Shown in pieces: positions 34,536-44,139 of a stretch of DNA of 64,000 bases. Numbering within the stretch: position 1 is the first letter of the stretch; each line of letters opens with the position of its first letter. This stretch comes from Gymnothorax reevesii (Eukaryota; Chordata; Actinopteri; Anguilliformes; Muraenidae): contig CM056577.1 of NCBI GenBank assembly GCA_029721435.1, positions 30,410,719 through 30,474,718 of the forward strand, given 5' to 3'. The position numbers were made by a program, and so were the translations under genes. The notes below the pieces were generated by a model. The model made no database searches, had not been told where the DNA came from, and worked only from the letters and a program-made list of their open reading frames with translations.

Positions 34536-34572
34536 GTGTATCCAGCCAGTAAAAAAAAAAAAAAAAAAAAAT
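34536..34572. repeat. Poly(A) run
   Basis: About 20 consecutive A within 'ccagtaaaa...atagttg'. It could be a retroposon tail, but no retroposon body was recognised to its left. Confidence 0.6.
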
Positions 34573-35329
34573 AGTTGATTAATTTCTAAAGGAAAAGATC
34601 GGGCTGCTGCAATACGGATTATAACAACCAGATGCGCTTGCCAGACTCAAGTCGCGTTCAGCTAAATAAAGCAATGCCCGACAGCCTTCTCGTCATTAAA
34701 CAAGCTTCAATTACATATCAAAAGAAAAACAGTGCCACGGGCCCTGTAGCTCACCAGACCAGTCAAGGGTGTGTAAGAAGCAGTTTAACTGAAACTAGTA
34801 GGGTGTGTAAGAAGCAGTTAAACTCAAACTAGTTTCACACTTATCAGAATGTAAATTGACACCAAGTGGTTGTTTGTAGCATCAGTAGATGCTGACACAG
34901 TTGGTTTCTCTTAAGCAGCTGCTCATTCATGACAACACAAAAGCTAAAACATCGATAAAAAAATTTATTCGAAGAAATTAGTATCAGTACACATTTCTCT
35001 GGCATTCAGTGTATCATGCACAGAATCATCAGCATGAGAAGACATCTACAATAGTTACTTCGACTTCAGTACACCATGAAGTACAAGCAGACAATATAAC
35101 GTAATATTTGTAATATTGTCATTACTGTAATCTACCTCATGTAATTAGCAAATTGAGAAACTATTCACGTGGTATTTCCTAATTCACATACACTAAGAGC
35201 AACAATTTTGAAGGTAGGTCAGCTGACATCTGCACAATTGCACAACAAGGAAAAGTGCCCAAATATTTATTAATGTCAAGCTGTTTCCACCGGATTTGTC
35301 TAAGGTTGAATGTCTTTGACACAAGCATG

Positions 35330-36195
35330 TGAATAAATAGCTTTCAGATGGCCAATTATGTGATTTTAATTTGGCCATGTTTGAAATCGTATCGAAACGC
35401 CTTGAACAAAACTTAGTGTCCTCATAGGAAGGAAGGTACCTGTCAAGTTTCACCTTCATTGGCCAAGTAGTTTCGGAGAAGATGATTTTGAAAGATTTCA
35501 ATGTAACTCACTGGGGTTGTATGAATCGGATCGAAATGCCTTGAACAAAACTTAGTGTCCTCATAGGCAGGAAGGTACCTGTCAAGTTTCGTCTTCATTG
35601 ACTAAGTAGATTCGGAGAAGATTATATTGAAAGATTTCAATGAAACTCACAGGGGTTGTATGAATCGGATCGAAACGCCTTGAACAAAACTTAGTGTCCT
35701 CATAGGCAGGAAGGTACCTGTCAAGTTTCACCTTCATTGGCCAAGTAGTTTCGGAGAAGATGATTTTGAAAGATTTCAATGTAACTCACAGGGGTTGTAT
35801 AAAGTTGAAGGTCAAAAAAAGGTCAAAATTCGAAATACGGAAAAAGCCGTATGATATGTAAAATTCAAAATACGGAAAAAGCCATATGATATGTGCTGTA
35901 TCCTGCCACGTACTAACTACATGGCAAATTTCAGCTGAATATGTGCGTAAATAGCTTTCAGATGGGCAATTATGCGATTTTCGATATGGCCGCCGTGGCG
36001 GCCATGTTTGAAATCGGATCGGAACGCCTTGAACAAACTTTGGTGTCCTCATGGGTAGGAAGGTACCTGTGAAGTTTCAGCTTCATAGACCCAGTGGTTT
36101 TGGTGGAGAAGATGTTTACAAACGACAACGACGATGAACGACGACAGACAAACAGGCCATGACATAAGCTCATCTCACTTTGTCGTCAGGTGAGC
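35330..36195 (+). repeat. 139-bp tandem repeat within a hairpin-ended dispersed repeat
   Basis: Three direct units of 139 bp share 'ccttgaacaaaacttagtgt', 'ggaaggtacctgt', 'cggagaaga' and 'gaaagatttcaatg' (markers 'gaaa(c/t)gcc' at 35394, 35533, 35672). A fourth, diverged unit starts near 36021 after a segment containing two copies of 'aatacggaaaaagcc'. The block ends with a 'gacaacgacgatgaacgacg' patch and a hairpin-like 'aagctcatctcactttgtcg' plus 'tcaggtgagc'. Short open frames of 65-102 codons follow the repeat period and are not genes. Confidence 0.8.
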
Positions 36196-37624
36196 AAAAA
36201 ATAAGGGAAGGAAATTGTAAAAATAAAGGCTAGAGGGGGAACATGAGCTGGGGAAACAATGTTCAAAGTAACTCGGGGCAGGAGTAAGTGAAGTGAATGC
36301 GAGTTATTGAAAAAAAAAAAGTTCTCATTTGGCGATATCCGTTTTTGTGGGGGGATGAGTTACAGGGAGAGCACATTGAGGTTAGAGGATTTTTCAGTTT
36401 AAAATAAAAAAAAAAGGTTCTTTCCCAAACCCTGGTTGGCGTCTCGCACTGGATTCCCATCCAAACTGTTCGATAATTATAGAGTCTGGTTGCACCTTGT
36501 AGCTCGTTACAATATAGACCCCCCCAATAACCCTTCCCCAAGGCACCTGGGATGGTTCGCAAGTACTCACCAATGCATCCCCTAATCTAGGGGGATATTC
36601 CCCCGATGACGTTTCAAATTCGGGGAAGCTCCGGGGCACCTTCGCCCATCCCAAGGATCGGGAGCCATCCCTGATGTTTCACGGGCATTGTTCGGGGAAT
36701 ATTCCCAGAAGCTTTGTGACCGTAGCCGAAGCATCACTGAACGATCATCGGACTATCCCCGATGCCTAATAAGTGCAATTTCTAATGCGACTACTCCGTT
36801 TTTTTTTTTTTTTGCAAAAACAGCGGGAGCATAGGGAACCATCGGGAGAAAATTTGCCTATTTCCACATCGCCGATGATTTTTCCCTAGTGGGACCTAGG
36901 CATAAGGGATATGCCTGTACAGGCCTCTCCAAGCTTCAGGACAATCCTCACTTGTGAGGTTCACTTGCAGAAGTAAGGCAGCTAGCTTAAGGGTTTCAGG
37001 CAGAATTGATCAGCTTTCACACACTGTTCACACGGTCACACCTAGAACAAAGGGCTCCAGACAGATCTCAAAATCAGTTTCACTGAGGAGAAATGCCAAA
37101 CAAATCGTTTTTTTTTTCTCCCTGTGTGTGCCGGGGCAATGTTGTCACACTTTCTCTACTAGATGTCACTGTTGAGAGCCGTTCCCCCTTGATAGTAATT
37201 TTTGCTGTTATAACCTGCTACCCAGCGGTCAAAGAGACAGAATGGCAGCCATTTTCTTCAATTCAACTGAGACTATAATTCACCCCAGCTTTCCATTATG
37301 CTGTGCGTTGCCGTTTCAGAGAAGATAAATGCCCATGATCTCTCCGTTTGACACGAATAGAGGCCGCATTTCACTTGCGACATCATTGAAGCGATGTTAC
37401 ACGGTTTCGCAACGTGTAATTCGGGGTGACAATTCCTGCAGGGACGCCCACTCATCTCTTGCTCGCTGTGTCACTCGGCGGTTTCTATGGCAGGTGACGT
37501 TAATCAGAGGACAACGCTTCGCTGCTGCCACCTTGAAAATGCTCAGTCATTTAGTTCTTTTTGTTTCTGGTCGACTGCCCTCGTTGCACCGTGGGATATG
37601 GGCGGAGAACCCAACGAAAGGGTC

Positions 37625-37890
37625 CATATGAAGAGTTTGGTTCCAAAATGCGTTAAGTGCCAAAATGATAAAAATTGAGATAATACCATAGAGCGATAGT
37701 CCTGCGCTTCTTGCACATGGTTCAAAAACCTGTCATTAGAAATGCACACTATATGGTGTATTTTTTCATGGTCAAAGTTTGTGTTTTTCTATAAAATGCA
37801 ATAGGCGCCAACATAGAAAAAGCTGATTTACTCAAAATGACTAAAATGGATTTATTGCATTTTGGAGCCAAACTCTTCATATTCACTCAA
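37625..37890. mobile_element. Foldback MITE, ~265 bp
   Basis: The left arm 'atatgaagagtttggttcca' with 'aaatgcgttaa' is inverted at the right as 'ttgcattttggagccaaact' with 'cttcatat' (37856-37888). The arms continue inward at lower identity ('ccaaaatga', 'tcaaaatgactaaaat'). TA next to each TGAAGAG end may be a TA target duplication. No coding capacity; superfamily not determined. Confidence 0.7.
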
Positions 37891-38773
37891 GGAATCTGTG
37901 AAAAAAAACCACACCAAAACTTTTCAGTGGCGAGGTACCCCATTGATAGGTAAAGTAGCACCCCAGCGATTGAGTCAAATAAAGCACTTTTACTTATTTT
38001 AGTTTTATCTGTCCCTAAAAATGACTGGGGGAGACTGAGATTTGATGAGCCATGGGGACCAATGAGCCTTATCGGTATTTTGCCTATTTTAAGCTGCTCT
38101 GACATCTATTGATTTCAAACGTGATATGGTTCATTGGTCCTGGTGGCTCATGGAACCTCTTCTATTTTTACCAATCAGGATACATTTTAAACATTTATTC
38201 CTTTAAGAAGAGAAATGTATATCCACTGTGGGGTGAATGACAGTTAAGAACACAGAACAGAAAGGGGTCCCATCTCTACTGGAGTAAATCTGCTGCCCAG
38301 AGAAAAGGGTCTACACCTGTCACATATACCCCTGTACCCCTGGTCCTGGTCATTTTTAAAGACTTTTGGTTCCTTGCGGACAGAATAGTCATGGAGGCCC
38401 TCATGCCCCTCCCCCCCCACTTTGTGACATCACTTATGCCTGGGGGGGAAGAAGGCCTGTACTCACTGGAGAAATCTGTGGTTGAGGACTGTGTGTGTGC
38501 ATCATGTGTGTGTTGTGCCACAGGAGGGAAGACTCAGACAGACATTAAAGAGAGGACGTAGGGTGATGATTGTATGGTCGGAAACTGGGGTGGCTCAGTT
38601 ACTTTTTATAGAGCTGGCAAAGTATGGCACGTGCAATTCATTTCCTGTGAAGGATGAGAGGAACATAAGGCTGTTACACTCCTGCAGAAGGATGCTTTGC
38701 TCCGTATCAAGGTGTGGGTGGGCTCCTTTTCATAAGTCTAAGAATGCCCCTTCAGGGAGTCTAAATTTAGACC
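37891..38773. other. Unassigned DNA
   Basis: No gene recognised. A near-palindromic phrase recurs in 'gatgagccatggggaccaatgag' (38043) and 'ttcattggtcctggtggctc' (38130), hinting at another foldback element of roughly 100 bp whose ends could not be fixed. Confidence 0.35.
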
Positions 38774-41266
38774 CCTGAATATGGGGTAAGGTTACTGTCA
38801 AAAGTTTCATACTTGTGCACATAAAAATCGTGCATGTATTAAAAATGTGAGCGTGTTAGTCCATACTTGTGCATAAATAAAAAATTTGTAATCTCTTGTT
38901 TAAGTCAAATCACGCATAGATTATGCAGTGTTTAAATTCTCTGTGAGAATACAACTCATAAAGTTACAACTCCACTAAATTACAAATACGGATTGCAGTT
39001 TACAGACGTCACTTTCTTCAGAATGAATACGATTCTGAACAGCGTGAAATAACTGTCAAAACTACGTCACGAGGTCACGCGCATTATGTATCGAGTGGAA
39101 GATAACATCGATTCTACAAACTGCACGTGTCAGAAACGATTTGGATTTACTCAATTTTGATATAACCGTTTCAAAGGTTTACTGGCACGTTCAGCACGCG
39201 ATGGCAAGCATAGCTGAGTTCAATGACAACTAGCATGCCAGATGATGTTTCAAACTATTGGAATCAATATTTATCCGCACAATACCCAAAACAGGACACA
39301 TAAACCAATGTCAACTAGCTAGAGAACAGAACAGACACGATTACATTCAATTCGCTCATCCACATGACGTGATGTCGCAAATGAAATCCGTGAATTTGAG
39401 TTAGCCACTCGTTATTACTCAAAACCTGCCGCTCAAAAGTTGAGTGCGAAGAGTTTAACAACACTCCCAATAACTTTATCCTCGAATGTTTATTATGCAG
39501 AGGGAGGGGAAGGGACGTTTCAAAATTGTTTAAGTTTCTACCATTTCTTCATTTGCTTGGGGTTTTAATCATCCCGTGGAAATGGAGGATCTAAGTTATC
39601 AATTCAGTAATTAACTAATGTAATCGTCATGAGTTTCAGACAGGACAGAGGACTGACAGGTGACTATCAATGAGTATCAGCTGACAGCACAATTAGTCCC
39701 TGCATCACTAAAAGCAGCATAATGTTCAGTGTGGCATCTTAGAAAATCCACTGGTAATAATTATAATTTATCTGCTCATAATTTTTATGCTCATCTGCAC
39801 TTATCACTAAACACCAATACATGCTTTCAAAACAACTTTTTGCATGCAGAAGGTATAAATTTATCTAGGCCTGCATGTACAGTAATATTTTTAGGAAGAG
39901 CTCATTATGCACTATATATCAGGACAGAACAAGACACATTAACATACAAACTTATATTGTTATACACATTTTCTGTATATCTTTTTATTTAGCTCTTATG
40001 CACTACAATTACTTCATGAAAAAGAAATCTTGAATAAACTCAGAAACATGAATAGCATGTGAAATAGTTTGTCTGTGCCCTCTCCTCTATGTTGTCCTTG
40101 TATATAATCTCGACCATGGTTTGCTGTGCTGCGTGGGGATGCTCCAATCGCTCCGGTGTTGAGTACAAATATACAGTTTGTAGGCTCAATTCAGCAGGAA
40201 AAATCTAACAATGATTCAAAATTACAACAAAAATGTGAGGTGATCATATTTAAACACTGCGCATGCATTTTTTCACAACCAAAGACCACACGATTTGGAA
40301 GCTTATTGTCCAGTTTATTAAAAGTAAGGAACGGGGAAAGGCTTGTATAGCTTAGGGAGTTAAGACTCAGGGTGCAGGGTGAGAGTGGTCTGTCTCATTG
40401 CAGGGAGTTCTCTGGCTCTCACTGATTCGCTTGCACTTCTTCTGAGAGAGAGAGAGGGAGAGATAGACAGGAGAAAGGGTTAGACACATGGGCTTGGGTG
40501 GGAAATAGTGCTGAGAGATGAGGCTGGTCTTTGTTTCCCAACTTAGCTTATGGAACTTAAGTAGTTGTGATCAGCTTTTGCTGCTGATGTTTAAGAAAGT
40601 ATGGTGAGTGGCATCAGTAACATGTAACAGGAATAAGTATAAAGATGGATCATGTTCTTTGCAGTCTTTCAGACAAGTAATACAGTACAGCTCAATATTT
40701 ATACTATTCAGTATGACTCTCCACTTAGTCTTCTACTCTTAATTTTCCAAATTGTTTGGCCTATTTGGCCGATACTTTCTGTTTTCAATTTTCTATTTGG
40801 TCCTCCAGCTTCCCTCTCCCTTAACCATCAATCCAAAATTAACAAAATGAGCAGCGACATACTATTGAGAAGTAATAGTCAATAGAATCTCAAATCCTAA
40901 AAACTAACTATAGGTGACGTTTTAGCTAATTGAATAGCAATAATAAAGAAATTAGCTCATACAATCAATATTAATAGCGATGTACCACAGAAACGGATGG
41001 CTTTCTGCTTTAGCGTTGTGTAACAATACCTTTATTATAATAGCTAACGTTAGCTACCTTGTACTCAAAGAGAACCTCACTACACCACCTCCACTACAAT
41101 AGCCAGTCTGATATTTATGTTAATTCTCAAACATTTCACTCCTCCACCCCACTCCGCAAAAAAATCACTTTAAGAAGCCTTTTTCTCCAATATCGCGTCG
41201 TTGGATGAAATGACACCCAGAGACCGGAGTTTTCCATTATGCTGCTGCTCATGGTTAGCGCTAGTA

Positions 41267-41622
41267 AAGGTCCAGCTACATATTTGCGGATTACGCCGCA
41301 TGTTACGGCCGCGTGAAGTGCGGCGCTAAAGCGCTTTGATTGAAGTAATTGTTTTATAGTGATCGGGTCTACACATCGGCGGGACAGGGAAAAAAGAACG
41401 TGCTGTCACCGCCGCGTGAAATTTCAGAGCGTATCACGCAACGCCTACAGTTAAAGTCCGGCTACACATTCGCGGATTACGCCGCGTGTTACGGCCAAAA
41501 ACGCTTTGATTGAAGTAATTGATTTATAATGATCGGGTCTACCCATCGGCGGGACAGGAAAAAAAAAAGAACGCGCTGTCACCGCCGCGTGAGCGTATCA
41601 CGCGACGCGTCCAGTTAAGCGT
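41267..41622. repeat. Tandem duplication (~190 and ~165 bp)
   Basis: The phrases 'gcggattacgccgc(a/g)tgttacggcc', 'cgctttgattgaagtaatt', 'gatcgggtctac' and 'gtcaccgccgcgtga' occur twice in the same order, starting at 41269 and about 41457. The second copy lacks about 20 bp. It duplicates the left end of the nested element at 41269-42219. Confidence 0.8.
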
Positions 41623-42219
41623 GTTCCATAGTCAGCCAATAGAAATTCAGGAAACTCTCCCACATGATGATCTGCAGGCCTGACAAATTTTTTTTTAAAA
41701 AAGACGTGGCTGTCAAACTCTGAGATTCAACCCTGTTCGCATTCATTTTCAAGCAGAATGGGACGAAAGGAAGAAGACAATCAAACTGAAAGTTTGATTA
41801 TCGAAGTGAAGAAAAACAGAGTGCGAGTCTCCCCTAATCTGGTAAAATCTAGTAACTCATTTTGGTAGAAAGTAGGTTAGAACCATTTTTGAAATTACTA
41901 AGTTACTAATCATCAAATAAAGTGCCTAGTAACCAATTTGCTCTTTTTTATTGATTTTTTTTTTTTACAGCAAGTTTAACCTGAAGGACTTCAGTTCTTT
42001 TGTTTTCTCAGCTTCATGAAAAAGTGAGTGACTTGGTTTTACCAGATTAGGGGAGGAGTTTCCAGCTAACTCGGAGGACAAAGCGTGTACACCCACTTTA
42101 CCTGCCAAGGTGTAGACCGTTCACCGCTGCGTATTACGCAGCGTTTGCTCAGTGCGTTTTTCGCAGCTTTTCATGCGGCGTTGAAACATGTTATAAACCA
42201 CGAATGTGTAGCCAGGCCC
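41269..42219 (+). mobile_element. Nested inverted-repeat element, possibly PIF/Harbinger-like
   Basis: The left end GGTCCAGCTACATATTTGCGG and the inverted right end GGCCTGGCTACACATTCGTGG pair well, and CpG-rich subterminal words ('cgccgc', 'cgcagcg') lie inside both. From 41758 an ATG opens about 22 codons (ESLIIEVKKNRV) that resemble the start of a MADF domain, found in the companion protein of PIF/Harbinger elements. The frame stops where the MITE at 41829-42055 begins. The superfamily assignment rests on that short match and is weak; no clear 3-bp duplication was seen. Confidence 0.5.
41829..42055. mobile_element. Foldback MITE, 227 bp, with exact 19-bp ends
   Basis: CTCCCCTAATCTGGTAAAA at the left is exactly complementary to TTTTACCAGATTAGGGGAG at the right. 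GAGT on both sides (41825-41828, 42056-42059) is a likely 4-bp target duplication. It interrupts the nested element described at 41269-42219, so it is the youngest layer of that nest. Confidence 0.8.
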
Positions 42220-42384
42220 CAACTGTGTCGCTAACTGTACCTAGCTAGCATCCTAGCCTCATTTTCCGCCCTTAAACGTTCCATATATCTCAAATTCTGC
42301 AAGGGATAATCCAGGAAAAGGCTTTTCTGTACGTGTTAATTTAATGTGCTGCCAATATACAGTCTAATTCTTTCATCGTCTTAC

Positions 42385-42485
42385 CTTTTGAAAGATCACA
42401 AACGGTCCATTCCGCTTCATTTCAGCTGCTGGACTAGTAGTCTTCGTCTCTAACTTCCGTCAAATATTGACTCCATGACCCATTA
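42385..42485 (-). other. Candidate internal exon (minus strand), frame disrupted
   Basis: The minus strand shows 'ccaatttttttcag' as acceptor at 42486 and AAG/gtaaga as donor at 42384. The 101 bp between hold an open C-terminal stretch (TSPAAEMKRNGPFVIFQK) whose upstream frame breaks, and joining to the 42741-42773 exon would give an immediate stop. It is either a decayed exon or chance. Confidence 0.2.
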
Positions 42486-42740
42486 CTGAAAAAAATTGGT
42501 CTGGAGTGAACGGAGTTGATGCGACTCTCACTCTACATGGCTCTGCTGTTCAAAATCGACTCTAAGCTGTGGGCCGTGTTGAGTAACGTTATACCAGCTA
42601 ACTGCACCGAGCACAAAGAAACCGATTAAGTTACGTAACTAGAAACAAAGGCTATCAATGAAAGTAAAGCCGCTTCATTTTCAACTCCATAATATTTTGC
42701 AAATATCATGTTAGAACAAGTAAAAAGAGAGTAACATTAC

Positions 42741-42773
42741 CTGATTGCTTGCTGTGTCCGCATCGCCTGCCAT
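42741..42773 (-). other. Candidate first coding exon inside the long-TIR element
   Basis: On the minus strand an ATG in a strong Kozak context (AAGATGG) opens 11 codons (MAGDADTASNQ) that end in CAG before GTAATG, a good 5' splice site. Directly upstream lies 'catggcgccaagatgg', a YY1-type initiator word common at vertebrate transcription starts, and next to it the right inverted arm. A possible second exon lies at 42385-42485. It could be the 5' end of a lost transposase gene or a captured host exon. No product is recognised. Confidence 0.3.
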
Positions 42774-43171
42774 CTTGGCGCCATGAAATTGAATCCACGG
42801 TCAAATTTCTGACACATGCGCAGTTTGTAGAATCGATGTTATCTTCCACTCGATACATAATTCCTGTGACCTCGTGACGTAGTTTTGACAGTTATTTCAT
42901 GCTGTTCAGAATCGTATTCATTCTGAAGAAAGTGACGTCCGTAAACTGCAATCCGTATTTGTAATTTAGTGAAGTTGGAACTTTATGAGTTGTATTCTCA
43001 CGGAGAATTTAAACACTGCATAATTTATGCGTGATTTGACTTAAACAAGAGTTTAAAAACATTTTTATTTATGCACAACTATAGACTAACACGCACACAT
43101 TTTTAATACGTGCACGATTTTTATGTTTACACGCACAAAACTTTTGACAGTAACCTTACCCCATACCTGAA

Positions 43172-43554
43172 AACAATAAATTGAGGACAGCGATAACATC
43201 ATGAAGTGTGACAGATCTTATTTTGTGGCTATGCTGTCTATCAGGGCCTTTTCAAAGATCAGTTCATCCAAAGAATTGAAAGAAGAAGTGTCCACATGAA
43301 CCCTGATGCATGAACTTGCATTGACATCCGAGAACAAATTGGCCCAGCAGTACAACTTCAGTAAGTGAGTTGCATGTGGATGATTCGGACCCTTATGAAT
43401 GTACTGGTAACATTTTCTCATCCGCCCACCCCCCCCCAAAAAAAAAAAACAATACAGGCAACAGTGAGCTCTGTACTTGGACTGTGTGATAAAAATGAAG
43501 TGCTGTATTTGCTTGCTCTAAAGTGATGTGGCAATCCATCAATTAGAGCTCTGA
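43172..43554. other. Unassigned DNA with a minus-strand reading frame
   Basis: A 73-codon minus-strand frame (43218-43439), ending LIFEKALIDSIATK, has protein-like composition over its last 50 residues but no recognised family. A run of C and A at 43431-43450 lies within its apparent start. It could be the tail of an old transposase or host exon. Confidence 0.25.
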
Positions 43555-43558
43555 TTGC

Positions 43559-44056
43559 TGTAATGTGAATATAGGCCACTAGATGGCAGTATTTACCTTT
43601 TTTTTGTTAAGCTCAGACTGGAGTCATGTTAAGACATGTCCTGGACATGTCTGGGGCAAGTCTCAGAAAGTTAAAAAAAAGAGGTCTAAATGTGGGTGGG
43701 GTCTGCAAAAGAGTATATAAGGAAAAGAATTGAGACAGTAAAGTAGTAGGAGAAATTGCAAGAAGATGACCAGACCTGCCATTCTGTTCAAGACCTGTGA
43801 CGTTTCTTTTGTGGATTTCTTTGCCTGTGTTTGAGCATTTTCTTCATCCAGGACATCACCAAGCCACCCCACCAAAAAGGGACTGTAATTATTTCTGTTT
43901 TTTCTTATTTATCAATCTTGGTCTTTAGTTGTAGGTTGTTATTAGTCTTTGTCTTTGTTTTAAAAATTAAATGTGTTTTAGTTGTTAAAACTGTGTTTGT
44001 CATCCCTTGCTGTTGCTGTTGTGTTATAAATGTAATAACAAATTGGGGCCATAACA
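43559..44056 (+). repeat. 5' LTR of the Gmr1-like element
   Basis: It starts TGTAATGTGAATA and ends GGCCATAACA. A TATA box (TATATAA, 43714-43720) lies about 155 bp in and probably drives the genomic transcript. ATTAAA at 43966-43971 is a possible polyadenylation signal. The 3' LTR appears identical. The 70-codon minus-strand frame present in both LTRs is incidental. Confidence 0.95.
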
Positions 44057-44059
44057 AAT

Positions 44060-44081
44060 TGGGGGCTCAAGGTCCGGGATA
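44060..44081 (+). promoter_or_regulatory. Primer-binding site, tRNA-Pro-like with a 3-nt insertion
   Basis: Three bases after the 5' LTR comes TGGGGGCTC, then AAG, then GTCCGGGAT. Without the AAG the two halves equal the 18-nt site complementary to the 3' end of tRNA-Pro as used by many retroelements. The insertion would bulge or shorten pairing at the 3' part; the first nine bases could still prime. Confidence 0.7.
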
Positions 44082-44139
44082 GACCATTGTGTGAGTAATT
44101 TATTGAAAATCTAACATTCCAAATTGTGAAATTGTTTTT

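Larger units (their letters stand above)
33659..36901. mobile_element. Candidate inverted-repeat transposon, ~3.2 kb, non-coding
   Basis: The two ends are loosely inverted: GTCCCACTGGGTATTTTTTG at 33666-33685 against GTCCCACTAGGGAAAAATC on the minus strand at 36875-36896, followed by matching 'ggttccctgatgtccc' and 'ggttccctatgctccc'. Inside each end is an unusual GC-rich subterminal block of short words such as 'ccgaag', 'cggggaa' and 'ttcgggg' (33740-34080 and 36580-36780). No transposase is visible. The centre holds the 139-bp tandem repeat and A-runs. Target duplication not found, so boundaries are provisional. Confidence 0.5.
38780..43165. mobile_element. Long-terminal-inverted-repeat element, 4.39 kb
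   Basis: Inverted repeats of about 360 bp (38780-39136 and 42806-43165) match at roughly nine bases in ten and start TATGGGGTAAGG. CCTGAA lies directly outside each end (38774-38779 and 43166-43171), a 6-bp target duplication. The 3.7 kb between the arms encodes no recognisable transposase but contains a nested inverted-repeat element (41269-42219) and, just inside the right arm, an exon-like start on the minus strand (42741-42773). Long arms plus a 6-bp duplication are features of a few DNA transposon groups (for example Dada or Polinton derivatives); the group is not identifiable from the ends alone. Confidence 0.85.

Noticed and set aside
43663..43875. 70-codon frame repeated exactly at 49177-49389
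   Set aside because: It lies antisense within the LTRs; identity simply reflects the identical LTR pair.
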